Positions 1-12,304 are shown, counted from the stretch's first letter. The stretch: 64,000 nt of DNA from Davidsoniella eucalypti (GCA_004009845.1 RMBW01000020.1:62001-126000); one strand, 5' to 3'. Notes: generated by a model from the sequence alone, not told the origin. Program-made: numbers and translations.

Positions 1-1474
1 CCTCTATGCGTTTTTCACAGTTTTCAATGCTGCTGGCACCCACCGAGCTTGGAATTGGCTTGATCCAAGTGTACGCCTCTTGCTCTTTACAATGTGGCTC
101 TCATATCTATATCGTTAACTACTACATACGCCGTAAACCTATCCAGACAACGTGGGCCCTGTCTAGGCTGCCTTACCTAGAAGGAGCGGCCCCCATTGAT
201 ACATGCCATACTATTTGTACTGAATATACATATGCTAAGAACCCCCTAGTCGCTATAGCCTAAGGAAAGAAACATGGCAAGCATCGCCCTTATGACGGTA
301 ATATGGTACTAAACAAGAATGCCGCAAATGTATAGTATAGGAAAACGAACATGGGCTAACTAATATCCCCAGGCCAAAGCCTTTAATTTTTCGATTCTTT
401 CAACATGCCATGCCGTCATACATATACGCCCGCTATACCTCAAGCTATTTGACTTTCACTACCTCCAGGTACGCCATAGTAGGCTTCTTACACGATTCTT
501 TTTTTCAATTTTTTTTTTCATCAAGTCTCGTTGTATGTACACTTTACTGTACATGCCTATACGTGCTTCCTGTTATTGACAGCATCCATCCAAGTTTTCT
601 TTTGTTTTGAGGCCTAAAAACATGCAATGTCTGCCGTTAAGAAGCCCATTTTGCGTGAAACTGCACGCCCGGCTGGAAGAGTGTCCATCGACCATACCAA
701 AATCACGCCCGGTCACTCTCTAATGGCAGATAGACAACCATAGCAATATATAGCGTCTCATTGCCCGATTTTATATATCGCCTTACACCAATCCTCTCTG
801 ACTAGCGGTCGTAAGACCATTCCCAAAGACATGCCTTGTTTTTTATTATATATTTTATCTCAAGATGTAATTTTTATTCTTTGACTCTATCGGGACTGGT
901 AGCGCTTGCCTGCCTATCAAGACAAGGGCGTCTGGGAGAACACATACACACCCTCACTTCTTGTAACCCACACCCCGTTCTCTATGCTTTCCATTCCACT
1001 ATGGTATTATACTTTGAAGAAACCCGTGCTGGGCTTGGCACCATCAAGCAGTCTAGTATTGCTGCTCCGGGCTTCTGGATATATAAACCGGACCTCCTCC
1101 TCTTCTCAAAACACTTCATCACTTGTTCCTCACCCTCATCAGTCTTTTCTACTTCAACAAACAACCACTCTGACTTCCTACTATCATATAATCATATCAT
1201 CATACAAAACAGTTCTCATCATACATATATATATATATATATATACCTTCTCCCTCGCTTTCCATCCTACAACCGCTTCATTTTGCTTCGATATCAACAA
1301 CATATCAACAGTACTACTTTCCTACAAACCTTGCTACTTGAAGACATATATAGTCTATTTTTATAGCTTCTTCACATCCCTACATCAAGTTCCTCAATAA
1401 TTGTATGCAGAGGTGTTTCTCTGTATATACTATCCAGTGTTAACGACCTATACATAGCATCATACACCCCGATC
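1..1474. other. Intergenic region upstream of the dioxygenase gene
   Basis: No convincing gene is seen. Overlapping open frames between about 836 and 1400 lack codon character and lie in pyrimidine-rich, promoter-like DNA. A simple (TA)n tract lies at about 1217-1244. The last 200 bases are rich in C, T and A, as expected of a fungal 5' leader, and run into the start codon at 1475. Confidence 0.6.
1217..1244. repeat. (TA)n microsatellite
   Basis: An alternating AT tract of about 26 bases lies in the upstream region of the dioxygenase gene. It has no apparent coding role and is likely to vary in length. Confidence 0.85.
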
Positions 1475-3177
1475 ATGTCTCAGTTCAACAGCCCCGTCAC
1501 CATAGGCACTATGCCTACTCCTATTGGAGCCACGAACATGTTCAACGCCTCTCCAGTTTCTCAGCTACCCAAGGGGTTTCCCGTCTCTTTCCCTACCAAG
1601 CAGGCTTGGACTGGATCTGACTTCCAAAACGACAACTCATACATCTACATGCTTTCGTCCAAGGACATCATCGAGCTCGAAGCTGCACTAGCTTATTTCA
1701 AGGGTACGTATATTATACATTACTTCCTACTAATTGATCGCCTGTTAACTACACCATCGAGTCATATCCTGATTCTATATTGGCCCCCGTTCTCCGTCCT
1801 CTAGTGCTAACAGTATTCTAGAATCGGCCACCGACATTAACGACATCTCACCTCAATCGTTCCCTCTTCCCACCCTTGGACCTAAGCTCGCCGCCATCAG
1901 AGATGAGCTATACAATGGCCGTGGATTCGGTCTCGTACGCGGGCTAGACATCAAGAAGTACAAAGTTGAGGATTTCTCAAATATATGGCTTGGTGTGCAA
2001 TGCCATGTGGCTTCACTACATGCTCGCCAGGACCGCAGAGGCAATATGATGGGTTAGTTGTCCCTCATCTCACATTATCAGTAACCCCATGCTAACTTCC
2101 AACTAGTTCATATCATCGCCGATAACAGCTCAGCACTCAAGGCTCACCACCACCGTCATTCTACCTCTGCTATAGTAAGTAACGCCTCCAGCTATACTTT
2201 TTTTAACAAATCCATCACATGAGAAATTTGCTTGTTAACCATTTCATTTTCACTCTTTGTCTAGACCTTCCACAACGAAGAGTCCGGTGATATCGTCAGC
2301 TGGCTCACTCGCAGTTCCGCTGCTTCTGGTGGCCGTTGCATCATCTCTTCCGCCCACACAGTCTACAACGTTCTCTCTGCTACCTGCCCGGGTATGATCC
2401 GTACACTTTCTAAGAGTGACTGGCCATTTGCTCTGTAAGTCAGCATCTTCCATGCACCCACCCATGCTTCAACCCACTCAAACACAGCCTTGCCACTATT
2501 ATACCCCAAATAGTGTCATCTTATGACCCTCCGTTCCCTCTGTATTCACTTGGCCTTGCCAGACACATTGACTATACCCTATCAGAACCGAGTGTCTGGG
2601 ATTCACAATCACTTCGATAGCTTGCTACTAATCTTGGGGGCCCAGTCGGTGGCTTACCCATTGCACCAACACCCTGTCTTCAACCACCCCTACCTTTGAA
2701 TGTTACGCTGACACTTTTTCGTTTTCCACTAGGCCTCGCTTCCAATGCAGACCCGTGCTTTACTGGCACCAGGAACGCCTGGTTGTCAACTTTGGCCGTG
2801 CTGCACTTCTCGGCAACGCAAACCACCCACGACCGGCTAACCTTCCTTCGCTAAACTCGACTCAGATCGATGCTCTAGACGCCATTGAGACGATCGCAAA
2901 GGCTACTCAACTTGAGATCCAGACACTTCCTGGAGACATGCATTTCATCAACAACCTTACCGTTTTCCATAGACGGGACAGCTTCATCGATGGCGATGAA
3001 GTCGGTGCTCGCCGACATCTTGTGCGCATGCGCCTGCGCTCTGCTGAGCAGAACTTCGATATCCCAGAGCCTCTTCGTGCCGAGTGGTGGGACGCTTTTG
3101 AGAAGAAGGGCGACCGGGCCTGGCACATCGAGCCTATGCCCGAAGGCTTCTTCCCCCTTCGTGCCCACCCCAACTAA
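1475..3177 (+). CDS. TauD/TfdA-family Fe(II)/2-oxoglutarate dioxygenase
   Basis: The proposed exons are 1475-1703, 1822-2052, 2107-2174, 2265-2434 and 2733-3177, giving 380 residues. Every junction is GT-AG and phase-consistent, and intron 1 has a GCTAAC branch site. The motif FHNEESGD, followed by a Ser-Ala-rich stretch with GG, matches the TauD metal-binding loop. The distal part VFHRRDSF followed by ARRHLVRMRLR supplies the second metal His and the 2-oxoglutarate-binding Arg. The first metal motif reads His-x-Glu, where most TauD enzymes have His-x-Asp; His-x-Glu is known in clavaminate synthase-like members. From the family, the enzyme should oxidise a small substrate using 2-oxoglutarate, O2 and iron, probably in the cytosol. 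The substrate cannot be told from sequence. Intron 4 (298 bp) is long for the locus. No pathway neighbours are adjacent. The family is well supported; the exact role is unknown. Confidence 0.8.
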
Positions 3178-5815
3178 GGCTCTTCTGAGGTGTGGCAGCC
3201 ACTACCGTGGTTACGGTCTTGAAAGACAGCCACATCTATCGTTTTCCATGTCATCTTCAATGTCTTAGTCTTAGTTCCTTTCTGGGATTCACTTACAGAT
3301 TCACTCTCATTTCGATGCATTTGCCCTTTCTACCCGTCTTCGCCAAACTCATTTCTGCCTTTTGCTTGAGTCATTATGGATAGAGCTGGTCTCTATTCAT
3401 CGTCCCTTTTCATCGACTGTTTTTGTTTTGTTTTTGCACTGGCTGGATCCTTTAGTGCCATTTGTTTTACTCTTGTTTGTTGATTATCCTGATATTTGTT
3501 TTCCGATTGCATAGTAGCTCTTTTGACGGCGAGATCTAGACTTTTTTCGGCATTTTGGTTTTTTTTTCCAGTTTTGTTATTCGCAGCTCATTCATCACCA
3601 CCACAACGTGTGGTCTATGCTTGGATTAGCCTGCAAGGATTTGGTGCCTTAGTCACACTCCGCCATTTTGTACTCTTTTTCTAGTTTTCTTCTTTTGTTT
3701 CTTTGGTCCTGTTTTCTTGTTCGCCTTTGATACTTGTCTTACTTCTTTTTTTACTTAGATAGAGTTGTGATTTTTGGGTACGCATATTAGCTCTGGTAGC
3801 TTGCTTCATTTATTGGGTCACATATATTTTGTTGTTTGATTTGAATTTATCCAATTTCCCTTGAAATATTATCATAAACTTCCTCTGTGTTTCACACCGA
3901 CATATGGCGACAATTACATGTCGGAATGCTATAAAAAGATGTTGAGTATTCAGTTCAGTGTACCTTGAGAGCTAAATTTGATTTCGTATATGTTAGTAGA
4001 CAAAACTTATAATGTTGTAAATTGGCAATTTATGATAAATTTTAGTTAATAGCATCACATTCTTCATTCTTATAATATGTCCTAGTGAGTGGTGGAAGTG
4101 AATCCAAGATTGTCATGATGTAATATAAAGTATAACTATATTACTTATGCCTCTTGTGTCAAGATATTATCTTGTACTACGTACACATGTAGATATTTGA
4201 CTAGCTCTAGATTTCATAATTGAGTCATAAGAAGGAATTTCCATGGACAATATCTTGACCCTTATTTGTATTACACACTTAATTTAATGTCTTGTAGGAA
4301 ATAATCTTAATAGATGTCTCTAAGCTGTATAAAAAAAATCATTTTGCACAATTTATTCTGATTTATCAAGCCATATGTGGCAAGTATTAGATCTTGCTTC
4401 AACCAATTGATAGGTGTGTTTGGAGTATTGGATTAATTTAGGCAGGTTTATAGTCAGACTATCTTTATTATCAGTAGCAAATATGTTGAAGCTCTGTTAA
4501 TGGTGTGATACACAACTTCATGATTGATTATGATGGGATTGATTTCAATGTCACCGTCATTTTTTTCAAGTGTCATACTTGTAGTATACAGCAAAGTATA
4601 CTCTATAGCAATTAGCATTGCAAATATTTGGCAGTTCGTCGTTGTTATACAGTACGAGACAATAGAAGTTCATTGTTGCTTAATAGTTGCTTAGTATGAC
4701 ATGTCACATAAATCACGCCATCATTTTCGGAGTGTCTATCCTTTTAATCGTAAAACAATGGGCTATTGATTAGAATAATCATCCACTTCTTTTCAATAGT
4801 ATAATCCTATAAATTAAGATGTCGTTGTAAGTGGAGATAACCATTGTTATGCTCTTTTATTTAAAGAATCCTACGTTTCTTAGGGTTACAGACTAGACAT
4901 ATTCGAATAGTACCAAGACAAGGGTTTCGCAACCATACCGCCACATTTAGACGCCACAGTTATACACACACTACATTGAATGCACGTGATGTCGTGTCCT
5001 GCCGCAATTACATGAGATCGAAATGGAAGGGAAATGAAGGGAATATTTCGTAACACTTCTTGCAATGCATCTTAAGATTCCGGAATTCATCAATTAATTT
5101 TTCGGGAACGTCGTTTTTGACAGGTTTCTATCAATCGGTAAGTTCTGCCTAGCCACATAGTTATTGAAATGAAGCCAATTCTGGATGGGTGTCTCGGCTG
5201 AAGGAGCAACACTCCGAGCTTATCATCGTCGCATTGAACGTTCAGGGGGCGATTATTGCGTCTTTTATACTAACTACCGTCTGTTTAGGCTAGTACATAC
5301 TTGCAGTTCTATCTCTTTAGAACGGTCTTTTTTTATATACAGTTTAGCTGTTCCTGCATGAAAGCCTCATAGACAAAAGTGTCCATTGTTTATCTTGGCT
5401 GGCCAAGGGGCTGAAAGTGAAGCTTTGATACTAGTATTAGTAACTAGTATTATTGCGACCGCAGTCTAAATTGAATTTGAGCTGTAATTTTAAGGTTGAG
5501 ATCTCACCTCTCCCTGTATTGAATAAGTTTCTTCTTTTGATACATTCCAGCTGTGACGTACATTCCACGTTGATCTTGTCTTTGGAATACCGCGTCATCA
5601 CGAGATAAGAACAATTGCCATCAAGGCGTCCCTATACGTGCAGCATTTTGACATAAGGGAATCTACTAAATTGAGTGTATCTACTGACGATCTTAGCTGG
5701 CTGAGCTGAGCTGAGCATTGATCATTTCTCTTGTTTGTATAAAGACAACGGCTTTACCTTTTTATCAGCACAATTTGTCTACTCTTGAACACAGACCTCT
5801 TTCTGGGTTTTCACA
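3178..5815. other. AT-rich intergenic region
   Basis: No gene is recognised. The first 600 bases are T-rich 3' flank of the dioxygenase gene, and about 3800-4900 is strongly AT-rich. The last part, about 5700-5815, is the probable leader of the phosphatase gene, with a CACAATGG start context. Confidence 0.6.
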
Positions 5816-7929
5816 ATGGCTTCTCAGTCACGAAGCCCGTATTCTCCGGCGATCGGCGCCGATGACCAATCTTTTTCTCGGGACACATATGTTGTCAAGT
5901 CCGATGACTTACCATTCCGCAACGCACCGCACTTCGAGCCCGAGAAGTCATTCTGGATATGGCGCCACCGTCTCGTGCGGTCCGTAGTGTTTACGGTGCT
6001 AGGTTTCGGCCTTGCCTTTGTCATCCTGAAGCAGTCGTACATGGACACTGCCGGACGCGACTACATTAGCACGCTCGTACAACATCAAGCAAACGATGCA
6101 GCAGCAAACGCCTATTCTGGCTCTAATGTCGACGGGACCTGCAGTTGTCCATCTCTGGTGCCATTTCCCAGCCCTACCACCAATACGGTGCCACAGTACT
6201 TCCAGACAACGCCACAGCTTTTTGCGGGGCCGACGGCAACGGGCCAAGCGGCCTTCTTGGCCCAAACAGCCCTCTTCGATGCATCGGCTAGTTATGTGCC
6301 AAACGAGCCTTTACGAACCGCCGTGCCTGTTGCCGGGGCGCCGACAAGTGGCTCTGCGCCACAAAATATCTTCCACATGATGGGAAATCTTAGTCCGTAT
6401 CTCCCATCACCTGGCTTCGGCGTACGCGAGTATCCTCTGCCCAAGGGCGCGAAGTTGGTGCAGGTTCAGATGCTCTCACGACACGGGTCGCGTTATCCCA
6501 CGACGGGATCACACGTGGCGCGCTTTGGCGAGCGTGTAGCGAATGCTTCGGACTCGTTGAAGGCGAAGGGTCGACTGGCCTTCTTGAATGACTGGACATA
6601 TGGCCTGGGAGCGGAGATCTTGGTGCCCAAGGGAAGACAGGAACTTTATGATTCCGGAGTCTTGCATTCATACATGTATGGCCAGCTGTATAACCCACAT
6701 AGCAAGATCATTGCTCGAACGACGACGCAGGACCGCATGTTAAAGTCAGCCGAGAACTTCATGGCTGGGTTTTTTGGCCTCGAATGGTGAGAAAATTGCA
6801 AACATCCTGTTGTTCATTTTCTTGCAAAATAACATTACTAACTCCTCGGATTGTTTAGGACCAATAATGCCACGCTGGAACTCATTATCGAAGAAACTGG
6901 TTTCAACAACTCGCTAGCTGGGTATATGAATTGTCCTAATGGAAACGAAGAAGGAGGAGGCAAGAAAGCACGAGATATCTGGGCTAATATTTACCTTCAA
7001 AACGGTAAGCTCCCACATAACACATCTACATATCATTGGCTAATACTGACCAATCATCTTTGCAGCTACTGCTCGCTTCCAGCCTTTGGTCGAAGGATAT
7101 AACTGGACGGTCGAAGATACTTATGCAGCACAGACACTATGTCCTTATGAAACAGTGGCTTATGGCTACAGTGTCTTCTGTGACTTGTTCACCTATGAAG
7201 AATGGGAAGGCTTTGCATATTCGTTGGATTTGGACTTTTCCGCGTCGTCTGGATTTCAGAGCCCTAATGGCGTGAGTATTGCCTTCCATAAACCTTCCAA
7301 TGATTGTAACATGGCTAACTTAATCAATGTTATAATTTTGATCATAGCGTGCCGTGGGTATTGGCTATCAGCAAGAAGTGATTGCTAGATTGGAGAACAA
7401 TACTTTGGGGTACTCCGGATCCCAGATCAACACTACTCTAGACTCTGATACGGCCACGTTCCCATTGAACCAGAGTTTATACTTTGACTTCTCACATGAT
7501 TCCAACATCATCTCTGTGTTGGCAGCGTTTGGCCTTCGCCAATTTGCCGACCCTCTAGATCCAACCAAAAACCCCGGGCCTCACAATTTCACTGTAGCGC
7601 ACATCACCCCATTCGGTGCCCGCCTAGATATCGAACTAATCGAGACGCCGAAGCCATTATCAGCTGACCGATCGGGTTATGTCGACTTCGATAAGGCTAG
7701 TAGCGGCATCACCAAGTACATTCACTTTGTGCTCAACCAGCGTACTGTACCGTTAGGCTTTAGCTTTGTGGAGTGTGATGTCAACAGAGTCGATGGTTGG
7801 TGCGAATTGGAGACGTTCTTGAAGGTGCAGAGCAAGATGGCAGCAATTGCTAATTATACGCATTCGTGCCACGGTAAGATATCGGGGGATCAGTTTGGAA
7901 AGGTCACGGACGGAGTTCCGGTGGCGTAA
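5816..7929 (+). CDS. Membrane-anchored histidine acid phosphatase (phytase-like)
   Basis: The exons are 5816-6786, 6859-7004, 7066-7271 and 7348-7929, giving 634 residues, with all junctions in phase. The catalytic RHGSRYP motif is at residues 222-228, and the proton-donor HD pair (FSHDSN) is at 491-492. Between them lies a Cys-rich stretch with CDLFTYEEW, typical of fungal phytases and acid phosphatases of histidine phosphatase clade 2. These enzymes release phosphate from phytate or other phosphomonoesters through a phosphohistidine intermediate. Instead of a cleavable signal peptide there is a hydrophobic segment at about residues 53-72 after a charged N-terminal tail, which suggests a type II membrane protein with the catalytic domain outside the cytosol. 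Residues 75-200 are a Ser/Thr/Pro/Ala-rich stalk. It is longer than secreted PhyA-type enzymes (about 440-470 residues). Substrate preference is not shown by sequence. Confidence 0.85.
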
Positions 7930-9785
7930 AGCAGGAAGAAAGAAGCAATTAGAGATTGAGATTGCGAACCGTTGTTGATTGCTTGTATATAGTGACGACG
8001 GAATGACAACATACTAGATTTGAATTTGGGTCTTTTTTTTGAGATAATTTCAATGGCGCATTTCTTTATCCCCCAATCATGACTTTGTGTACAATTCCAA
8101 ATTACTGGTCTTTAGTGATGCAATCAAAGAAAGTATCAAAACGGAGACAATTTTAGGCTATCTATCACAAAGCAAACCAAAGACTTCAGTCTTAAAAAAT
8201 CTACAACTACACAAAGACGCTGGGTAGACTCAAATTTCTCTAAAATGCATATGAAATAATGTCTTGATACGCGCCTAGCCCATGTTTCCCTAAAACCGAT
8301 TGCATAAACAAGAAAAAAAAAATGTTACATAGTTACTGTGTAGTCATTAATCACATTTTGACAACGTCATATAAAGCAGTCTGCAATCGTTACCCATGCA
8401 CGATGTCGTACTAATAGGGTAACAAAAGACTATAAAGGTCATATTAGATCCCCGCAGACATATATAGACGGCCTCTTGCATATTCCAGGCCAACTCAGAA
8501 GCATGAACCATAGCCTTCTGTTTCTAGTTGGTTGGTTGATGCCCAAACATGGTCACATTGGTGTGATATGGTGAAACCAGGCTGTCTGGGTATACTTCGA
8601 CTTTTATGCCTAACGAAGACCACAAAGCATGGCCAACAGTCGACATCACATCAATATAAAAAGACAGACCTTGCCCTGCCTTTTCAGTTTTGCTTTCCTT
8701 CTCTTTCTTCTTCAGCCTCGATTGTCCAGTCTCCCACAGACGAATTCTCCTCGTGACATCGTTGTCTCTCAACCATCAGTTCCAATCTTTGCCTGTTAAT
8801 CGCAACTCCCATGATGCCTGTTTAACTTTTCTCCCTCATATAACAGCCTCCTCTTGACTTCTTCTTGTCGCCGCGACCTCTCTTTTTTACTTTGTTATAA
8901 CTATTATCGTCCCACCGTTGATCAACCGAAAATGTTGCGTTGTCCTCGTGACAATGGTAGATTCTACCAGCCGATATTATCGGTTGTGACTTGATACATC
9001 TGAAATATGATTCCAGCTGTGTTCCGCCTATTTTTACTGCGATCATCCAGTGATTATAGCCATCCGGGCCCTGTGGCAATGGTCACCTGAGGAGTATGGT
9101 ACATTCATCTCCGTTGTCTAAGATTCAGCCATGATAAATCATGGTCGTTTATTGCGTTTTTCTTTGTGTGGTTGTATGACGATATTCGCGGGCGTTTGGC
9201 TGGAGAGATAATGAGGCTGGGCGTTCTTTGTTTGTTTGATTGTCTTCGTGACTGCTGGCTTCACTTGTGGGTTTCTATATTTGCTTTTTTTTTCTCTATT
9301 CAATATATGGATTCCTACTCTATATCGACTTCTCCTGTGATATTTGAACAATGATATATTCACGTGATCTCATGGCTCTCGAGCGGGCAATATATCAACT
9401 GCTGTCGTCATGATCAAGGTAGCACGTGATACAAAATCGCACAACTACTTACATATTATACTGATATGTGTGACTTCCTATTATGGCTTGTATAGCACTG
9501 CTTGAAGTTAGTATTGCCTAGTCTAATACTTGGGGATGATTTCACAAAAGGAAGGAAGAAAACTCTGATATTACAATAAGGTAACTACTCTAGATTGAGA
9601 TGTAAACAACGAGAGTATAAACAATAGTTTTCTAGGCCCCCCATCTAATATTTATTTTCTCTTCGTCACTCATCTCTCTTCGTCACCTTGTAATTTCCAT
9701 CTTTCCATCAAAAACATCTTTCATCATCCATCTTTGCACATTTCCATCTTTCATCGTCCATCCCCCTGACAACAATTTCGTCCAA
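7930..9785. other. Intergenic region
   Basis: No gene is recognised. Short open frames around 8524-8772 and 9139-9363 show no family features. From about 9650 to 9785 the DNA is a C/T/A-rich leader with short repeated words (TCTCTTCGTCAC twice; several CATCTTTC-like words), which looks like the 5' UTR of the next gene. Confidence 0.55.
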
Positions 9786-11522
9786 ATGGATCCTATCGAC
9801 TTAACTGCCTTGTTGCTTGCCACTTATGGCCAAGATGCTTTACAGACTCCCAATGCTGTGTATGATTCCGATAATGCCAAACAGCCATCACTACATGCAG
9901 ACATAGTGGAAACTGATGAAGATGAGACTACTACTAATATCGCTCCGATGAATAACGTAGCCTCAAGACCGAGTTCATCTCGGTTTACATCCTCCTCTGT
10001 GGCAGTGCCTATGAGTCAACGGAGCTCAACTCTAGAATCTAGCGACCTAGAGATTATATCTTCCTCTACAAAATTGATAACGACTAGTCATGACTTGTCT
10101 GTTGCCATGATGGAAGCAACTTCCTACTACGACTTAGCACCGGTAGACATGGACCAAGTACTGGATCCCCTGCCCACGGTTGAGCATGACCACCCTCCTC
10201 CAGTACAACGGTACGGAGACTACCCGATGAAGCTCACGGATGAGTCTTACAGGTTTTGTTTGGAAAGTTTGAAGTACTACAATGTAGTTCACTTCTATTC
10301 CAACAATACCCCGACGCAGCGGTTCATCGCCACACTATGCGAGCGCTTGAGCAAGACAAATGCCCTCAACCACTCCAGTGACGCCATTATCAATGGCCAC
10401 AGCTCATATTCCGGTGGTAGACTCGTCACGGTTCGAGAGGTTGCGAACACATGGTTCCAGGTCTTCTACAGCTACCTTGTCCAAAGCAACAGACGCTTGA
10501 AAGCCGTAGGTGTACCGTTGATGTGGCAGATGATATCCGAAGGTATCTGCATCAAAGTACGCCTGATAGAGTCTATCAAGGCTAACCGCGATGCCATCTG
10601 GATATACCCCGCGCCGCCACGACAGAGCACTTCTCGGGTGTGGTCATATAGGGTCTTCGGTGACGCAGACGATTACGTGAAAGTTCACGAGGTAGAAGAC
10701 CCCATCACTCCAGCCGGATCAGCCCCAGCTAGCGCTTTGGCTAACAGTGGTACGACTTCGAGTGACCCGATCGTGATTGAGCCCGCCACTACCCACGCTA
10801 AGGCACATATTCCAGCGTACTACTTCTGCACACCTGGGGTCCCCATGCCATCGAGAGAAACGCTCAATGGCATGTCAAGCGAAATCCCAGCTGTCCCAGG
10901 AGTTGGTGGTGGCGTGAGCCAGGGAGCCGGCGAGGCCCCACTAAACGGCGCCGACATTGTTTGGGAGCAGGTGTACGATCTCATTAAAGATGCTACCGAA
11001 CACCTCCTCCATCATGCGCCTAAACACGCCATCACCGTGGTCATTGCCATCGGCATTTGGAGTTTGTGGCTCGTTTGGAACCCGGCTGTGAAGCGTAACC
11101 CACCGTTGTGGATCAACCCCCGCAACATGGAGTGCTGGCACTTATACGCTTCCGATCCGATTGCCGGCCGCGAGTGGTACCTACACGAGAACTTCGACAT
11201 TGTCGAACGTGGATGGGCCGAAGTCGCCTTGCCCTCTGGCGAGATCACGAGTCGAGCATTTGTCGGACTCAACTACTGGTCACTACGACCAGCCGCAGTA
11301 GACATCAGCAATGGCATCAACTATGCCAACCGCGATATCAACTACTACGGTTTGACCAGTATTGAGCACAGCATATTGCAAGTGCTGGACTTCGGTACGC
11401 CCGGACTCGAGGGTTACAAGGCCTTCTTTAAGCTTCATCTCAACCACCAAAACTGGCAAATTGGAAAGACAGATGAGTCCCTATTACGACCTGGCTGGAT
11501 GTCTACCTATGGTTTTCGTTGA
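9786..11522 (+). CDS. Uncharacterised 578-residue protein
   Basis: This is a single uninterrupted reading frame of 578 codons with a good start context (CCAAATGGAT) and a pyrimidine-rich leader. I do not recognise a family. The N-terminal 150 residues are Ser/Thr/Asp-rich and probably disordered. They include SSDLEIISSS, which resembles a SUMO-interacting motif; a second such site, SSDPIVIE, lies near residue 325. Residues 150-300 look globular, with Tyr and Trp spread through them. A hydrophobic stretch with several Trp (AITVVIAIGIWSLWLVW) at about 414-431 could be a membrane helix or buried core. The C-terminal third is rich in Trp, Tyr and Asn. Its lack of introns contrasts with most neighbouring multi-exon genes. 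It is transcribed towards the ammonium transporter. It may be lineage-specific; function unknown. Confidence 0.75.
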   Translation: MDPIDLTALLLATYGQDALQTPNAVYDSDNAKQPSLHADIVETDEDETTTNIAPMNNVASRPSSSRFTSSSVAVPMSQRSSTLESSDLEIISSSTKLITTSHDLSVAMMEATSYYDLAPVDMDQVLDPLPTVEHDHPPPVQRYGDYPMKLTDESYRFCLESLKYYNVVHFYSNNTPTQRFIATLCERLSKTNALNHSSDAIINGHSSYSGGRLVTVREVANTWFQVFYSYLVQSNRRLKAVGVPLMWQMISEGICIKVRLIESIKANRDAIWIYPAPPRQSTSRVWSYRVFGDADDYVKVHEVEDPITPAGSAPASALANSGTTSSDPIVIEPATTHAKAHIPAYYFCTPGVPMPSRETLNGMSSEIPAVPGVGGGVSQGAGEAPLNGADIVWEQVYDLIKDATEHLLHHAPKHAITVVIAIGIWSLWLVWNPAVKRNPPLWINPRNMECWHLYASDPIAGREWYLHENFDIVERGWAEVALPSGEITSRAFVGLNYWSLRPAAVDISNGINYANRDINYYGLTSIEHSILQVLDFGTPGLEGYKAFFKLHLNHQNWQIGKTDESLLRPGWMSTYGFR

Positions 11523-12304
11523 TAATTAATTGATCCACTTGACTTCTAATTAGTTAATCATAATACATGTTTGTTTTGAAAAGAGTTTGCAATCGTGACT
11601 AATGTGTGTTTTTTTTTTTTTTTTTTTTATTTATCTTCTTGATAACTATAGTGGTGTATGCTTAAAAAAACTGTTTCAAATAGAGTGACAATGAAAATCA
11701 CTATTAGTGAGTAGTTTGTGTAAGGATATAGAAAAGTCATAAAGAGGTAGAAGAGGAATGAAAGAAGGCATCAAAATAAGAAAATGTACAAGAATCATAA
11801 AGATACACCCTACTTTTGGTTAGGGTTTAGTTCTCCTCGAATATTTAGTAATAGGTGTCCAGCAAGAAGAAAAGCCCAAGTTCTATAAAACCGCAACATC
11901 TTGCCATGGTGATTAAAGACGATAGAAGAAAAAAAAGGTTAAAAGTGAACGAAAGGAAGTGGTGGTTGTGGTGTGAAGAGGTGGTTTTGGTAAGTGAAAG
12001 TGAACAAAAATGGTAAAGGATAATAAATGCAAAGTGAAACGAAAGGAAGTGGTGGTTGTGGTGTGAAGAGGTGGTTTTGGTGAGTGAAAGTGAGTAAAAA
12101 TGGTAAAGGATAATAAATGCAAAATGAAACGAAAGCCTCAAACAAAGTCTCAGTGTCTTTTATCTAAGGGTTGGAACCTAAGCAAAAGACAACTGCATGG
12201 AAGCCCGAAGCCATGTAGTCATAAACTACGAAGACGAAGAAGGAGAGAAGGAGATGTTACAAGATGTGATTATACGATGAAAGTCGACAAGACCAGTTCT
12301 CCGT
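11523..12304. other. Convergent intergenic region with homopolymer and tandem repeat
   Basis: This is the shared 3' flank of the unknown protein gene (+) and the ammonium transporter gene (-). It holds a T homopolymer of about 20 bases at 11609-11628 and a 90-bp tandem duplication, annotated separately. Apparent minus-strand open frames here are produced by the repeat and are not credible genes. Confidence 0.7.
11941..12135. repeat. 90-bp tandem duplication
   Basis: Two full copies (11941-12030 and 12031-12120) and the start of a third (12121-12135) run head to tail with a 90-bp period. The word GAAAGGAAGTGGTGG begins at 11951 and again at 12041, and GAAAG recurs at 12131. The copies differ at only a few positions, so the duplication is recent or kept uniform. 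Because 90 is a multiple of three, the repeat also gives repeated peptides in open frames, but no gene structure supports coding. It lies about 170 bp beyond the transporter stop codon and may fall in its 3' UTR. Confidence 0.9.

Noticed and set aside
836..1400. 176- and 164-codon frames upstream of the dioxygenase gene
   Set aside because: They overlap each other in pyrimidine-rich promoter-like DNA, and their products include a translated (TA)n microsatellite.
11845..12145. Repeated-peptide frames (98, 69 and 68 codons) on the minus strand
   Set aside because: They are generated by the 90-bp tandem duplication, whose unit length is divisible by three, and lack start and splice signals.
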